NCBI GenBank assembly: GCA_903921205.1
Contig: CAIXPF010000051.1
Span: 1 to 64,000 of the forward strand
Origin: an uncultured Acidimicrobiia bacterium
Lineage (GTDB): Bacteria > Actinomycetota > Acidimicrobiia > Acidimicrobiales > CAIXPF01
Length of the DNA: 64,000 bases
Direction of reading: 5' to 3'
Positions within the stretch are counted from its first letter, which is position 1. Each line of letters opens with the position of its first letter. The notes beneath the pieces were generated by a model. The model ran no database searches and had not been told where the DNA came from. It worked only from the letters and a program-made list of their open reading frames with translations. Below are positions 1-9,711 of this stretch, one piece after another. The position numbers were made by a program, and so were the translations under genes.

Positions 1-78
1 GACCGACTGACCGACTGACCGCAGCGTCCGGCGACGCACCCGTGCCGGACGGGCGAACGGCCGCCGGGCCGCCGCCGC

Positions 79-1299
79 TCAGCGCGACGGCGTCGGGGCG
101 AGCAGGTCGCGGTCGAGTTCCTTCACCGACGTCACCCCGCTGAGGGCCATGGTCCGGCGCATGCCCTCGGCCAGCAGCCGCAGTGCCTGGTCGACGCCGC
201 GCTCGCCGCCGGCACCCAACGCGTACAGGTAGGACCGGCCGATCATGCAGGCGTCGGCCCCGAGAGCGACGGCCTTGACGATGTCGCTGCCCCGGCGCAC
301 CCCGCCGTCGCACAGGATCGCCACCCGGCCGCCGACCGCATCGGCCACCGGTGCCACGAGGTCGATCGGTGCCGGTGCCCCGTCGAGCTGACGACCGCCA
401 TGGTTGGACAGGGCGATGGCATCGACCCCGTGATCGACCGCGATACGGGCGTCAGCCACCGACTGGATGCCCTTGATGACCACCTTGCCGGGCCACTGGG
501 CACGGAACCAGTCGATGTCCGCCCACGACAGCGACGGATCGAACTGGCTGTTGATGTACTCCGACAGGTTGACCGCAGTGTTCGCACCGTCCTCGGCACC
601 CCTGCCGCTCATGTTGGCGAAGCGGATGGGCTCCGAACGCATGAACGCCGCGGTCCACGCCGGCTTGCGGATGCCTTCGATGATCGTGTCGAGACCGATC
701 TTCGGCGGCAAAGAGAACCCGCGGCGCACGTCACGCTCGCGGCGACCCAACACGGCGGTGTCCACGGTGATGGCGATGGTCGAGTACCCGGCGGCGGCGG
801 CACGGGCCAGCATGTCGCGCACCAGTCCACGATCACGCCACACGTACACCTGGAACCACAGGTCCCCCTCGGACACCGCCCGCACCTCCTCGATGGAGCG
901 GGTGGCCATCGTCGAGAGGGTGTAGGGCAGACCGGCCCGCCGAGCGGCCCGGGCCACGGCCAACTCGCCCTGCGGGTCGGCGATGCGGCTGAAGCCGGTC
1001 GGGGACAGCACCAGCGGCAACGGCAACGGCTTGCCGAACAACGAGGTGGAGGTGTCGACCTCGCTGACGTCGCGCAGCACGCGCGGCACGAAGGAGTAGC
1101 GGGCGAAGGCCTCGGTGTTGTCGGCGAGGGTCCGCTCGTCCTCGGCAGCGCCGTCGATGTAGTCGAACACCCCCGCAGGCAGCCGTCGCTTTGCCAGTCG
1201 CCGCAGATCCTCGATGTTGGCGGCGCGGCTGAGCCGGCGAACCGTTCCGTCGAGCTCGACGGGCCGGAACCGGATGACGGAACGCAACGTCTCGATCAT
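79..1299 (-). CDS. FMN-dependent alpha-hydroxy-acid oxidase/dehydrogenase (L-lactate dehydrogenase family)
   Basis: A 406-residue cytosolic flavoprotein of the family that oxidises 2-hydroxy acids such as L-lactate or glycolate to the 2-oxo acid. The N-terminal RRLPAGVFDYIDGAAEDE stretch, LSPTGFSRIADPQGE near residue 100 and the catalytic-histidine signature SNHGGRQLDG (about residues 298-307) are all present. They are followed by the phosphate-binding DGGVRRGSDI and GRSYLYAL motifs. Length is normal. I start at the ATG at 1299 rather than 1320 because a CAGAAT hexamer (1306-1311, minus strand) lies 6 nt upstream, like other leaderless starts here. Substrate cannot be read from sequence; MftD-like and lactate-specific roles are alternatives. 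Confidence 0.9.
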   Translation of the reverse strand: MIETLRSVIRFRPVELDGTVRRLSRAANIEDLRRLAKRRLPAGVFDYIDGAAEDERTLADNTEAFARYSFVPRVLRDVSEVDTSTSLFGKPLPLPLVLSPTGFSRIADPQGELAVARAARRAGLPYTLSTMATRSIEEVRAVSEGDLWFQVYVWRDRGLVRDMLARAAAAGYSTIAITVDTAVLGRRERDVRRGFSLPPKIGLDTIIEGIRKPAWTAAFMRSEPIRFANMSGRGAEDGANTAVNLSEYINSQFDPSLSWADIDWFRAQWPGKVVIKGIQSVADARIAVDHGVDAIALSNHGGRQLDGAPAPIDLVAPVADAVGGRVAILCDGGVRRGSDIVKAVALGADACMIGRSYLYALGAGGERGVDQALRLLAEGMRRTMALSGVTSVKELDRDLLAPTPSR

Positions 1300-1493
1300 G
1301 GGCTCATTCTGGCACGGCATCGTTCCGGCACCGGCTCCCGATCGGGACCACGTCGACCGGCAGCCCAGCTGGGGCGAAGGACATATGGCGGTCAGACCGG
1401 GGGCGTCCTACGTTCACGGCGGCGGGCGGACCAGTCAATCGGCGTCGGCGAGCGCCTGCTCCGGCGGGCCACCCAGAACGACCAGGAGCTCGG

Positions 1494-2309
1494 TTGACCC
1501 TCATCACCGTCGTGTCGGCCAAACATGCTCCCGGCGCCACCACCTCCGCCCTGGTGCTGGCGGCTGCGGCCGATCCGCTCACGGCACCGATCGTGCTCGA
1601 AGGCGACCCCGCCGGTGGCGACCTCGCTGCCCGTGCCGGCACGCTGTTCGATCCAGGCATGGCGACCCTGTTCGAACACGCCCGCAACGGGGGCGCCGCC
1701 GAGGAGCTCGGCCTGCACGCCCACGTCCTGCCGACCGGAGTGCGTCTGGTGGTCGGGTTGGTCGACCCCGAGAAGGTCAGCCGCTATGCCGATGATGCTG
1801 CGGCGGTGCTGGCCCCGTTGCTACAGCGGGCCGGGATGCTGGCCGTCGTCGACGGAGGGCGCTGGGGCAGCGCCGCCGGCGCCGCCTGGGCCGCCCGTTC
1901 CGACCTGGTGGTGGTGGCCATGCGACCGACGGTGGACGGCGCCGAGCATGTCGCGGCGCGCCTGCCGTCGCTGCGCCGGATCGCGCGGGCAGTCCGACCG
2001 CTGGCGATCGGGGACAACCCGCTGCGCCCCGCCGACGTCGCCGACATCCTCGGCTGCCCGGTGTCGTTCCTCCCATCCGAACCGGCCACGGCGCGAGCCG
2101 TCGGAGAAGGCCGCATCGGGCTCGACGCCCTGCGCGTCACCAGGTTGTTCGCCGCCGCCGAGCGCGTGCTCAGCGAGATCTCCGTCACCGGCCACGGCCC
2201 GGCCTGCACCGGACCCGGCACCGGACCCGGCACCGGCACCGGCACCGGCACCGACCGGCATCCGGCCCGCAGGCAACCGCCGGCGTTGTCGCGCCGTCTC
2301 ACGGCCTGA
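1494..2309 (+). CDS. MinD/ParA-like protein with a degenerate P-loop
   Basis: A 271-residue protein beginning at a TTG preceded by AGGAG with a 5-nt spacer. The fold looks like the deviant Walker-A MinD/ParA ATPases: beta strand plus SAKHAPGATTS at residues 8-18, then VLEGDPAGGDLAARAG resembling the switch I region, and a central VVVDGGRWGS-like strand. The lysines expected in a KGGxGKT P-loop are absent (APGATTS), so ATP hydrolysis is doubtful. The C-terminus is a low-complexity Gly/Pro/Thr tail (about residues 237-252) encoded by CCGGCA-type repeats, then a basic end. It could be a TadZ-like partner of the pilus genes 12 kb away, but nothing in the context proves that. Confidence 0.7.
   Translation: MTLITVVSAKHAPGATTSALVLAAAADPLTAPIVLEGDPAGGDLAARAGTLFDPGMATLFEHARNGGAAEELGLHAHVLPTGVRLVVGLVDPEKVSRYADDAAAVLAPLLQRAGMLAVVDGGRWGSAAGAAWAARSDLVVVAMRPTVDGAEHVAARLPSLRRIARAVRPLAIGDNPLRPADVADILGCPVSFLPSEPATARAVGEGRIGLDALRVTRLFAAAERVLSEISVTGHGPACTGPGTGPGTGTGTGTDRHPARRQPPALSRRLTA
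2208..2255 (+). repeat. Short tandem repeats encoding a Gly/Thr/Pro tail
   Basis: Two 12-bp copies of the type ACCGGACCCGGC followed by several 6-bp GGCACC copies lie inside the end of the MinD-like gene and encode GP/GT dipeptides. They are in frame, so copy-number change would only alter tail length. Confidence 0.7.
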
Positions 2310-2354
2310 TTGCGGCACCGACCCCGATACGGGCCGGCTGCGACCGGGCCTGGT

Positions 2355-3398
2355 TCAGCCCAACGCGGCACGGACCCGGGGGAGCACCTCACGGCCGAGC
2401 AGATCGAGACAGGCCAGGGTGTCCGCCTGATCGCTGCCGGGCCAGGCCACCCGCATTGCCAGGTGGGTGACCCCGACCTCGCGGTACTGGGCAACGAGCC
2501 CGGCTGCCACCTCGTCGGGGTTCCCGATGACGAACCGGTTCGCTGCGAGCGCCTCGAACCCGTCCTCGTCGGCGGCGCCGCCGGCACTGCTGGCCGCCTC
2601 GCCGGCACTGCCGGTCAGCCCCCACGACGCATAGGCCGCGTACTTGCGCAGCAGGTGCGGCCGGGCCAGATTGCGGGCCGTGGGGCCGTCGTCGTGGCAG
2701 AACACCTCGAGCATCCGGCCGGTCTCCGCCGCAGGCGGCAACCCGGCAGCGGCACGCGCCGTGGCGAACAGCTCCAGCTGACGCCGCACGCCGTTGTTGT
2801 CGTCGTTGGGGGTGGCCATGAACGCGTCACCGATGCGCCCGGCCCGCTTGATGGCCCGGTCGCTGGTCGCCCCGATCCAGATCGGCGGGCCGCCGGGCCG
2901 GCGCGGTCCCGGCCGGACCGTGGCGCCGCGCAGGCGGAACCAGCCCCCGTCGTGATCGACGCCGGACTCGCTCCACAGCCGCCGGATCACCTCGATACCG
3001 TCCACCATCCGGGCCAGACGCTCCTCGAAGGGAACCCCGAAGGCGTCGAACTCCTCGGGCCGGTACCCCTGCCCGACGGTGAGGATGAACCGCCCGCCGC
3101 ACGCCAGGTCGATCAACGCCACCTGCTCGGCGATGTCCACCGGCCGGTGCAACGGCAGCAGCACCAGGTTCGTGCCGATGGCCATCTCGCCGCTGAACGC
3201 CGCGAGATGCGACAGCAGGGCCAGCTGTGGGAAGAAGTGGAAGCCGGGCGTCAGATGGTGCTCACCGGCCCAGATGCTGTCGAAGCCGAGCTCCTCGGCC
3301 AACTTCACCTGGACGACGAGGTCGGCCAGGCACTGTCCGGCGTCCTGGTCCTCGGGGTACTGCGAGTTCAGGTAGATGCCGAGCTGCAACGGCGACAT
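2355..3398 (-). CDS. LLM-class (luciferase-like) probable F420-dependent oxidoreductase
   Basis: A 347-residue TIM-barrel oxidoreductase of the bacterial luciferase-like monooxygenase superfamily. The N-terminus QLGIYLNSQ, the AEELGFDSIWAGEHHL segment (about residues 34-50) and the later ATSDRAIKRAGRIGDAF motif are typical of the F420-using or flavin-using branch. I choose the ATG at 3398 because GGAGGAGGAC stands just upstream; an upstream ORF extension of 60 residues is low complexity and lacks an RBS. It converges on the MinD-like gene 45 bp away and is divergent from the hydrolase. Cofactor (F420 or FMN) and substrate are not determinable. Confidence 0.88.
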   Translation of the reverse strand: MSPLQLGIYLNSQYPEDQDAGQCLADLVVQVKLAEELGFDSIWAGEHHLTPGFHFFPQLALLSHLAAFSGEMAIGTNLVLLPLHRPVDIAEQVALIDLACGGRFILTVGQGYRPEEFDAFGVPFEERLARMVDGIEVIRRLWSESGVDHDGGWFRLRGATVRPGPRRPGGPPIWIGATSDRAIKRAGRIGDAFMATPNDDNNGVRRQLELFATARAAAGLPPAAETGRMLEVFCHDDGPTARNLARPHLLRKYAAYASWGLTGSAGEAASSAGGAADEDGFEALAANRFVIGNPDEVAAGLVAQYREVGVTHLAMRVAWPGSDQADTLACLDLLGREVLPRVRAALG

Positions 3399-3540
3399 AC
3401 GCCGGTCCTCCTCCGTCAGGGCCTGTACCGACCGGTTCGTCGGGCGGGCGGAAGTGTAGGCAGCGGCAGCGCCGGGCGTGCGGCTCGGGTCTAACCTCTC
3501 ACCCGGACCGGTGTCGGGCGCCGGCCGGAGAGGCACGATC

Positions 3541-4356
3541 GTGAGCGCAGACACCGACAGCGCCGGGCAGGACGTCACCTGGCACGACGTCGTCTGGCAC
3601 GACGAGTTGGCCGCCCGGATCTACGTGCCGCCCGTGGCGACCCGGACCGGGGCCGCAGTGATCGATGTGCACGGCGGGGCGTGGACCTCGCAGGACCGGA
3701 CCCTCGGCGCCAACTACGGGCTGGTGCTCGCCGCCGCCGGGATCTGCGTGGTGGCCATCGACTTCCGCGACGGGCGCGTCGCGCGCCACCCGGCGGCCTC
3801 CGACGACGTGATCGCCGCAGTGGCATGGGTACGTGCGCACGCGCCGCGGCTCGGTATCGACCCAGCCCGGGTCGGCCTGATCGGCAGCTCGAGCGGCGGT
3901 CACCTCGCCCTGTACGCCGCGCTGACCGGCGTCGACGTGCCCTTCGTCGGGGCGTTCTGGCCGCCGGTCGACCCGCTGGCCCGGGCCCGGTATGCCGCGA
4001 CCATGGTGGGCAAGCCGGTGCCGGAGGGCCAACGCTTCGACGCTGCCAACTTGGTCCGTTCCGCCGAGACCTACTTCGGCACCGAGACGGTGATGGCCGA
4101 GGCGTCCATCACCGCGGTGCTGCGCCGCGAACGCACCGCTGCGTTGCCGGCAGTGTGGTTGGTCCGCGCCGGCGAGGACCTCAACGTGCCGGCGGTACTG
4201 CTCGACGAGCTGACCAACGCCTACCGCGACGCGGGCGGCTCCATCGAGCTGAGCGACTACCCGGGCCAGAAGCACGGGTTCGGCCATGGAACCGGGCCGG
4301 TCGCCCGGCGGTTCCAGAGCGACCTGGTGATGCGGGTCCGAGCTGCGCTGACCTGA
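3541..4356 (+). CDS. alpha/beta hydrolase (HSL/acetyl-esterase type)
   Basis: A 271-residue serine hydrolase. The oxyanion motif HGGAW sits about residue 44, the nucleophile elbow GSSSGGH about residue 119, and the catalytic His probably lies in GQKHGFGHG near the end, with an acid in the preceding RAGEDLNV strand. This arrangement is that of the hormone-sensitive-lipase/alpha-beta hydrolase-3 group, which cleaves small esters. Start GTG at 3541 is preceded by GGAGAGG; the open frame extends to 3478 but without an RBS. Neighbours give no pathway clue. Confidence 0.85.
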   Translation: MSADTDSAGQDVTWHDVVWHDELAARIYVPPVATRTGAAVIDVHGGAWTSQDRTLGANYGLVLAAAGICVVAIDFRDGRVARHPAASDDVIAAVAWVRAHAPRLGIDPARVGLIGSSSGGHLALYAALTGVDVPFVGAFWPPVDPLARARYAATMVGKPVPEGQRFDAANLVRSAETYFGTETVMAEASITAVLRRERTAALPAVWLVRAGEDLNVPAVLLDELTNAYRDAGGSIELSDYPGQKHGFGHGTGPVARRFQSDLVMRVRAALT

Positions 4357-4382
4357 GCGGCACCGGACCGGCCTGCCGGATG

Positions 4383-4466
4383 TGCCCGGAGCGGGATTCG
4401 AACCCGCACGGCCTTGCGGCCAGAGGGGTTTAAGCCCTCCACGTCTGCCGATTCCGTCATCCGGGC
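4383..4466 (-). tRNA. tRNA-Leu (anticodon UAA)
   Basis: On the minus strand an 84-nt cloverleaf can be drawn. The acceptor stem pairs GCCCGGA with TCCGGGC, the anticodon loop is CTTAAAC (anticodon TAA) closed by GAGGG/CCCTC, a long class-II variable arm (TGGCCGCAAGGCCG) follows, and the T-arm GCGGGTTCGAATCCCGC ends it. The long variable arm and UAA anticodon identify leucine. CCA is not encoded. Confidence 0.97.
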
Positions 4467-4609
4467 CGTCGCTCACCGTAGCCGCCGAACGCCCCGCTCT
4501 CGCCGCCGGGCCCGGAGACGGTTCCACGACGCACGGCCGGCCGCTGCGACCGGCGGTGGGCACACCACGATCGGAACAGCCACGGCAGTCCGCAGCGAGC
4601 AGGCGACCA

Positions 4610-5035
4610 TCAGGCGGCAATCGGAGCGGCCACCACGATCGGGGCAGCTGCCGGGCCCACGAACGGCATGGGGTGATCGTCGGAAACCGTGCGCCACAGC
4701 AGCGATCGGCAACGCTCGGCCTCAGCGGCGACGAGCCCGTTGGCGACGACGACGCCCTCGATCATGTCGGCCAGGACCGCGGGCCAGGGCCGGTCGCGTA
4801 GCGCCACCGCCACCACCACCGAACCGTCGGGCCTGCGACGCATCGTCCGCGACACCCCCGCTACGCCGGGCGGACTGCGGAAGCTCGGCACGACCCAACC
4901 CGTCCGACGGCCCACTGCGGCGATCCGGCGGACGGTCTCGGCAAAGCGGAGCGACAGGGCTTCAGGCACCCGAGCATCATCCACGCGGTGTAGGACAGTC
5001 TCGAACGGCCGCGGGGCGACCGGCCCCGCCGACAC
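4610..5035 (-). CDS. hypothetical protein
   Basis: A 141-residue open frame with even codon use and no competing real gene on the other strand. It starts at GTG 5035 with a weak GGTGG upstream. The sequence is mixed alpha/beta in character, with a VSRTMRRRPDGSVVVAVALRD beta-hairpin-like stretch and a helix around ADMIEGVVVANGLVAAEAER, ending in a small hydrophobic APIVVAAPIAA tail. No family is recognised. It is divergent from the Fe-S nuclease with 42 bp between starts. Confidence 0.6.
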   Translation of the reverse strand: MSAGPVAPRPFETVLHRVDDARVPEALSLRFAETVRRIAAVGRRTGWVVPSFRSPPGVAGVSRTMRRRPDGSVVVAVALRDRPWPAVLADMIEGVVVANGLVAAEAERCRSLLWRTVSDDHPMPFVGPAAAPIVVAAPIAA

Positions 5036-5077
5036 CGTCCACCCGTGCCCGACCCGTCGTTGCCTAGGGTTCCGCTC

Positions 5078-6031
5078 GTGACGGCGGACGGCACCGACCT
5101 CAACCCCACGTCCCGGCTGAACCCGGCGCAGCTCGACACCCTGGCCCTGCTGCGCGAGCCCCGCGACGAACGGCCTCTGCACCGTCGGGAGCTGAAGGAG
5201 GAACTCCGCCTCCTGCTGCACGACGACCTCGCCGAGATCGCCGCGTGGATCGAGCGACCGATCCGGCTGTCGAAACACGACCTGGCCTCGGTGCACGGGT
5301 GCGAGGAACGTTTCATGCACGAGCGCAGCGAGCCGTTCACCGCCAACGCCGCCACCGTGCGCGGGACCATCGCCCACAAGGCCATCGAGTTGTCCGTCCA
5401 GACGTCCACGGCCTCGCCCGGCCGTCTCGTCGACCGCGCCCTGAGCCGCCTTGCCGACAGCGACAACTGGACCGCCCAGTGGCTCGGGGAGGCCGACGAT
5501 CTCGACCTCGCCGAGGTCCGCGGACTGGCCTGCGAGCGCGTCACCAAGTTCGTCGAATGCTTCCCCCCGTTGCCCACCGGCTGGCGGCCGGTCACCGAGA
5601 GCCGTCTGTCCTGCGACCTGCACGACGGCCTGATCCGGCTCAGCGGCAAGATCGACCTGGCCATCGGCGGACCCGACGGGCTGCAGGCGGGCAAGGTCAT
5701 CGTCGATCTCAAGACCGGCAACCGGTCCTCGACCCACATCGAGGACCTGCGCTTCTACGCCCTGCTCGAGACGCTCCGCCTCGGGGTACCGCCGTGGAAG
5801 GTGGCCAGCTACTACCTCGACAGCGGGACCTTCGTGTTCGAGACGGTCACCGAGGGTCTGCTCGAGGCCGCAGCCCGACGGGTGGTGGACGGCGCGATCA
5901 AGCTCGCCGAGCTGCTCGAGGGTGAGCGGCCGCCGATTCGCCGGGCGGGGCCGACCTGCGCCTGGTGCCCGCTGCTCGACGGGTGCGAGGACGGCCGGCG
6001 GGCCCGCGCCGCCTGGGAGGAGTTCGGCTGA
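5078..6031 (+). CDS. PD-(D/E)XK nuclease, RecB/AddB/Cas4-like with Fe-S cysteines
   Basis: A 317-residue standalone nuclease-domain protein. The helix with RGTIAHKAIEL (about residues 95-105) supplies a metal-binding His, the core strand VIVDLKTGN carries the Asp and Lys of the catalytic motif, and a following QxxxY-like helix EDLRFYALLE is present. Four cysteines, one in HGCEERF near residue 75 and three in CAWCPLLDGC (about 294, 297, 303), match the Fe-S clasp of AddB/Cas4-type nucleases. Start GTG 5078 has TAGGGT (5065-5070) 7 nt upstream and no Shine-Dalgarno, suggesting leaderless expression. No CRISPR array or helicase is nearby, so a repair role is more likely than Cas4 function. Confidence 0.85.
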   Translation: MTADGTDLNPTSRLNPAQLDTLALLREPRDERPLHRRELKEELRLLLHDDLAEIAAWIERPIRLSKHDLASVHGCEERFMHERSEPFTANAATVRGTIAHKAIELSVQTSTASPGRLVDRALSRLADSDNWTAQWLGEADDLDLAEVRGLACERVTKFVECFPPLPTGWRPVTESRLSCDLHDGLIRLSGKIDLAIGGPDGLQAGKVIVDLKTGNRSSTHIEDLRFYALLETLRLGVPPWKVASYYLDSGTFVFETVTEGLLEAAARRVVDGAIKLAELLEGERPPIRRAGPTCAWCPLLDGCEDGRRARAAWEEFG

Positions 6032-6038
6032 ACGCCGG

Positions 6039-6887
6039 CTACAGGTCGAGGCCGACGTCGAGGTTCGGCGCCGAGTGGGTGAGCCAACCCATCGAGATCA
6101 GATCGACCCCGGTCTCCGCCACCGCCCGGACGTGCGCACCCGTGATGCCGCCAGAGGCCTCGGTGATCAGCCGACCGCCGACCCGCTGCACCGCGGTCCG
6201 CAGGTCCTCGAGCGAGAAGTTGTCGAGCAGCACGGCATCGACCCGGGTGAGGCCCAGCACCACGTCGAGCTGCTCGAGCGAGTCGACCTCGACCTCGACC
6301 TTGACCAGGTGGCCGACGCGTTCCTCAACCCCGCGTACGGCTTCGGCGACCCCACCGGCCACGGCCACGTGGTTGTCCTTGATCAGCACCGCGTCGTACA
6401 GGCCGAACCGGTGGTTGGACCCTCCGCCCATGCGCACCGCGTACTTCTCCAACGCCCGCAGCCCCGGGGTGGTCTTACGGGTACAGACGATCCGCGCCCC
6501 GGTCCCGCGCACTGCGTCGACCATCGAGGCGGTGGCGGTGGCGATCCCCGACAGCCGGCCGACCAGGTTCAGCGCCGTCCGCTCGGCGGTCAGCAGGCTG
6601 CGGGCCGGACCGTGCACCGTGGCCAGCGACGTGCCCGCGACGACGCGGTCGCCGTCGGCCACCAGGCTGGTGAAGACAACGCCCGGGTCGTACAACCGGA
6701 ACGCCGCCTCGGCCACTGCCAGGCCGGCGATGACGCCGTCGCGGCGCACCCCGATCGATGCCGTGGCGAGGACCCCGTCGGGGACCGTGGCCTGGGTGGT
6801 CAGATCCCCGGCCGCGCCGAGGTCTTCCGCAAAGGCCGCTCGGAGCAGCGGCTCGAGGGCCAGGGGGTGCAGGGCGGCGTCGCTCAT
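6039..6887 (-). CDS. nadC: nicotinate-nucleotide pyrophosphorylase (quinolinate phosphoribosyltransferase)
   Basis: A 282-residue enzyme converting quinolinate and PRPP to nicotinate mononucleotide, third step of de novo NAD synthesis. Diagnostic segments are AERTALNLVGRLSGIAT, CTRKTTPGLRALEKYAV, GGGSNHRFGLYDAVLIKDNH, VEVEVDSLEQL, DAVLLDNF and EASGGI near the end. Its ATG overlaps the nadB stop by 4 bp (ATGA), so it is the last gene of nadABC and probably translationally coupled. It meets the nuclease gene tail to tail 7 bp away. Confidence 0.98.
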   Translation of the reverse strand: MSDAALHPLALEPLLRAAFAEDLGAAGDLTTQATVPDGVLATASIGVRRDGVIAGLAVAEAAFRLYDPGVVFTSLVADGDRVVAGTSLATVHGPARSLLTAERTALNLVGRLSGIATATASMVDAVRGTGARIVCTRKTTPGLRALEKYAVRMGGGSNHRFGLYDAVLIKDNHVAVAGGVAEAVRGVEERVGHLVKVEVEVDSLEQLDVVLGLTRVDAVLLDNFSLEDLRTAVQRVGGRLITEASGGITGAHVRAVAETGVDLISMGWLTHSAPNLDVGLDL

Positions 6888-8599
6888 GCCGCCATGATTG
6901 CCTGCATCGCGGCGCGGTCACGAACGCCGACCTCGTCGGTGGCCGACTCGCCGATGCGCTCCGTGGCCGGCTCCACGATCAGCTCCACCGACTCCGCCGG
7001 CTGCGGGCGCACGATCCGCCGGGCGGCCTGGGCGGGATCGGCCTCCGGATGGTCGGCACGGAAGTGGGCGCCACGGCTCTCGGTGCGCTCGAGCGCCGAG
7101 TGCAGCACCAGGCCGGCGACGACCAGCGCGTTGCGCACGGTGTTGCCCGCCGAACCGTCGGCTCCGGCCGCGTGCCGCGCCAGCTCGGCGAGGCCCGACC
7201 GCAACCCGGTCTCGTCGCGTACCACCCCGGCGTGTTCCCACAGCAGGGTGCGGATCGCCGCCAGCTCGGCCGCATCGTCGGCAGGGATCGCCGACCATGC
7301 GCTGCGGGCCACCCGGACCCGTTGCGGCACGGTGGCCGTGGGCCCGTGCCGGTCGTCGGTCGCCGTGGCGGTCCGCCACCCGGCACGGATGGCCTGTGCC
7401 GCGGCGCGGCCCATCACCACCCCTTCGAGCAACGAGTTCGAGGCCAGCCGGTTGGCGCCGTGCACACCGGTCGAAGCCGCTTCGCCCACGACCCACAGAC
7501 CCGCTCGGGCAGTGCGGCCCCCGGCGTCGGTGGCCACGCCACCCATGCAGTAGTGCGCCGCCGGCGACACCGGCAGCAGCTCATGACGCGGATCGATCCC
7601 GGCCCCCATGGCGAGGGCGAACACCGTGGGAAAGCGTTCGGGGAACCCGTCACCCACCGCGGCGCGGGCGTCGAGGCAGGGATGCCGTCCGGCCAGGAGC
7701 TCGGCGTAGTTGCCGCGAGCGACGACGTCACGCGGGGCCAGCTCGGCATCGGGGTGCAGCGCCGTCATGAACCGTTCCCCGCAGTCGTTGACCAGCACTG
7801 CGCCCTCACCGCGCAGCGCCTCGGTCAACAACGGCAGCGGATCGGCCCCCGTCACCGCCAACGCCGTGGGATGGAACTGGACGAACTCGGCGTCGGCCAC
7901 CTCGATACCGGCCCGTGCCGCCATCGCCATCGCCGCACCGGCCACCTGGGCCGGGTTCGTCGTCGCTGCGAACAGGTGCCCATACCCACCGGTACCGAGC
8001 ACCACCGCATCGGCGAGATGCAACGTGAGGTCGCCTCCGGCCCCTTGTGCCACCACGCCCACCACCCGCTCGTCGTGCTCGTCCCGCACGAGGTCGAGCA
8101 CGGTGACGCCTTCCTGCACCCGCAGGCGGGGGTTGTGTCGCACGGCCTCGACGAGGCTTCGCATGATCTCTGCGCCCGTGGCATCGCCACGGGCGTGCAC
8201 GATGCGGCGGGCCCGATGGCCGGCCTCGCGCCCCAGGACCAGAGCACCATACCTATCGGTATCGAACCTGGCGCCGGCCGCCCGCAGCCAGGCGATCACC
8301 TCGGGGGCCGCGCCGGTTACCGACTCGGCCACCGCCGCGTCACCGATGCCACCGGCCACCGCAACGGTGTCCTCGGCATGAGCGTGCGGGGTGTCGTCGG
8401 GACCCAAGGCCGCGGCCATGCCACCCTGAGCCCAGGGGCTGGACCCGCTGCCGAGCCCGGCATCGACCAGCACGGTGGCCTCGCCGAGCTCGAGCGCGGC
8501 GGACAGCGCCGCCACCCCGGCACCGACGACGACGACCCGGTGGCGCTCGACGGCGACCATGGGCGAGCGATCGCCCGCCGTCGCCGGATCGGCGCTCAC
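6884..8599 (-). CDS. nadB: L-aspartate oxidase
   Basis: A 571-residue flavoprotein oxidising L-aspartate to iminoaspartate. FAD-binding [16 protein letters not shown] begins near residue 22. The [14 protein letters not shown] segment, [28 protein letters not shown] and the C-terminal helical domain are characteristic. I start at GTG 8599, which overlaps the nadA stop as GTGA; an ATG at 8560 is the alternative and would give a 558-residue form beginning just before the FAD strand. The open frame continues upstream through nadA in another frame, which is a shadow. The 4-bp overlaps on both sides indicate one transcript. Confidence 0.97.
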   Translation of the reverse strand: MSADPATAGDRSPMVAVERHRVVVVGAGVAALSAALELGEATVLVDAGLGSGSSPWAQGGMAAALGPDDTPHAHAEDTVAVAGGIGDAAVAESVTGAAPEVIAWLRAAGARFDTDRYGALVLGREAGHRARRIVHARGDATGAEIMRSLVEAVRHNPRLRVQEGVTVLDLVRDEHDERVVGVVAQGAGGDLTLHLADAVVLGTGGYGHLFAATTNPAQVAGAAMAMAARAGIEVADAEFVQFHPTALAVTGADPLPLLTEALRGEGAVLVNDCGERFMTALHPDAELAPRDVVARGNYAELLAGRHPCLDARAAVGDGFPERFPTVFALAMGAGIDPRHELLPVSPAAHYCMGGVATDAGGRTARAGLWVVGEAASTGVHGANRLASNSLLEGVVMGRAAAQAIRAGWRTATATDDRHGPTATVPQRVRVARSAWSAIPADDAAELAAIRTLLWEHAGVVRDETGLRSGLAELARHAAGADGSAGNTVRNALVVAGLVLHSALERTESRGAHFRADHPEADPAQAARRIVRPQPAESVELIVEPATERIGESATDEVGVRDRAAMQAIMAA

Positions 8600-9627
8600 C
8601 GGGTCCCGCCGGCGGTGGGGCCACCACCGATGGCCAGCATCCGATCGACCGATCGACGGGCCCGCTCGGCGATGTCGGGGTCGACGTGCACCTCGGTGGT
8701 CATGGTCTGCAGCGAGTGCAGGATCTTGTCGAGGGTGATCCGCTTCATGTGCGGGCACAGGTTGCAGGGGCGCACGAACTCGACGCCGGGCGCCTCCATG
8801 GCCACGTTGTCGGCCATCGAGCACTCGGTCACCATGACCACCCGACCGCCGGCCGGCACGTGCTTGACGAAGCCGACCATGCCGGCGGTGGAACCGACGT
8901 AGTCGGCCTCGGCCAGCACGTCGGGCGGGCACTCGGGGTGGGCCAGGATCTGCACGCCCGGGGTCTGGGCCCGGTAGGAACGCAGCTCGGCCCCGGTGAA
9001 GCGCTCGTGCACCATGCACGCGCCCTCCCACAGGATGACCTTCACCTCGGGCAACTGCGAGGCCACCCAGCGGGCGAGGTACTGGTCGGGCAGGAAGATG
9101 ACCTCGTCGACGCCCAACGATCGCACGACCTCGACGGCGTTGCCGCTGGTGCAGCAGATGTCGACCTCGGCCTTCACCTCTGCCGAGGTGTTGACGTAGG
9201 CGACGATCGGCACCCCGGGATGGCGCTCGCGCAGCAGCCGGACGTCCGCACCGGTGATCGACTCGGCCAGCGAGCAGCCCGCCTTCGGGTCGGGGATCAG
9301 CACGGTCTTGTCGGGGCAGGTGATCTTGGCCGTCTCGGCCATGAAGTGGACCCCGGCGAACACGATGACCTCGGCGTCGGTGCGCGCCGCCTCGCGGGCC
9401 AGGCCCAGCGAGTCGCCCACGATGTCGGCGACCCCGTGGTAGATGTCCGGCGTCATGTAGTTGTGGGCCAGCACGATGGCGTTGCGCTGCTTCTTGAGGA
9501 CGTTGATGGCGTCGATGGTCTCGGCGATGGACGCCCACTCGATGTCGGGCAACGTGTGCTGCGCCCGCTGCAACGGCGTGGCGCCGTCCTCGGCCCGCAC
9601 CAACAGGTTCGTTCTCATATGGGTCAT
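8596..9627 (-). CDS. nadA: quinolinate synthase
   Basis: A 343-residue [4Fe-4S] enzyme condensing iminoaspartate with DHAP to quinolinate. Three internal repeats are visible: [20 protein letters not shown], then PDQYLARWV, then the HPECPPDV region. Candidate cluster cysteines are in AGCSLAE (about residue 118), [10 protein letters not shown] and RPCNLCPHM near residue 300. Start ATG 9627 was preferred over the upstream open frame (to 9681) because the family begins near here; ATG 9618 is an alternative. It is first in the nadABC operon and lies downstream of a promoter with an overlapping dyad. Confidence 0.97.
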   Translation of the reverse strand: MTHMRTNLLVRAEDGATPLQRAQHTLPDIEWASIAETIDAINVLKKQRNAIVLAHNYMTPDIYHGVADIVGDSLGLAREAARTDAEVIVFAGVHFMAETAKITCPDKTVLIPDPKAGCSLAESITGADVRLLRERHPGVPIVAYVNTSAEVKAEVDICCTSGNAVEVVRSLGVDEVIFLPDQYLARWVASQLPEVKVILWEGACMVHERFTGAELRSYRAQTPGVQILAHPECPPDVLAEADYVGSTAGMVGFVKHVPAGGRVVMVTECSMADNVAMEAPGVEFVRPCNLCPHMKRITLDKILHSLQTMTTEVHVDPDIAERARRSVDRMLAIGGGPTAGGTR

Positions 9628-9711
9628 GACCGCTACCGATCCGGGACGGACGTGACGATCGCCCGGAGCCCACTCCGCCACGGCATCGGGATGCCAGGCT
9701 TCCTACCCACC

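Noticed and set aside
1-22. 8-bp repeat GACCGACT at the left edge
   Set aside because: Only about 2.5 copies are visible and the window cuts it; its extent cannot be judged.
4610-5737. 375-codon minus-strand frame as one gene
   Set aside because: Its first two thirds are antisense to the Fe-S nuclease; only the last 141 codons from GTG 5035 look like a gene.
6884-9673. 929-codon frame suggesting a longer NadB or a NadA-NadB fusion
   Set aside because: The part upstream of 8599 is an out-of-frame reading of nadA; NadB motifs begin only after the GTG at 8599.
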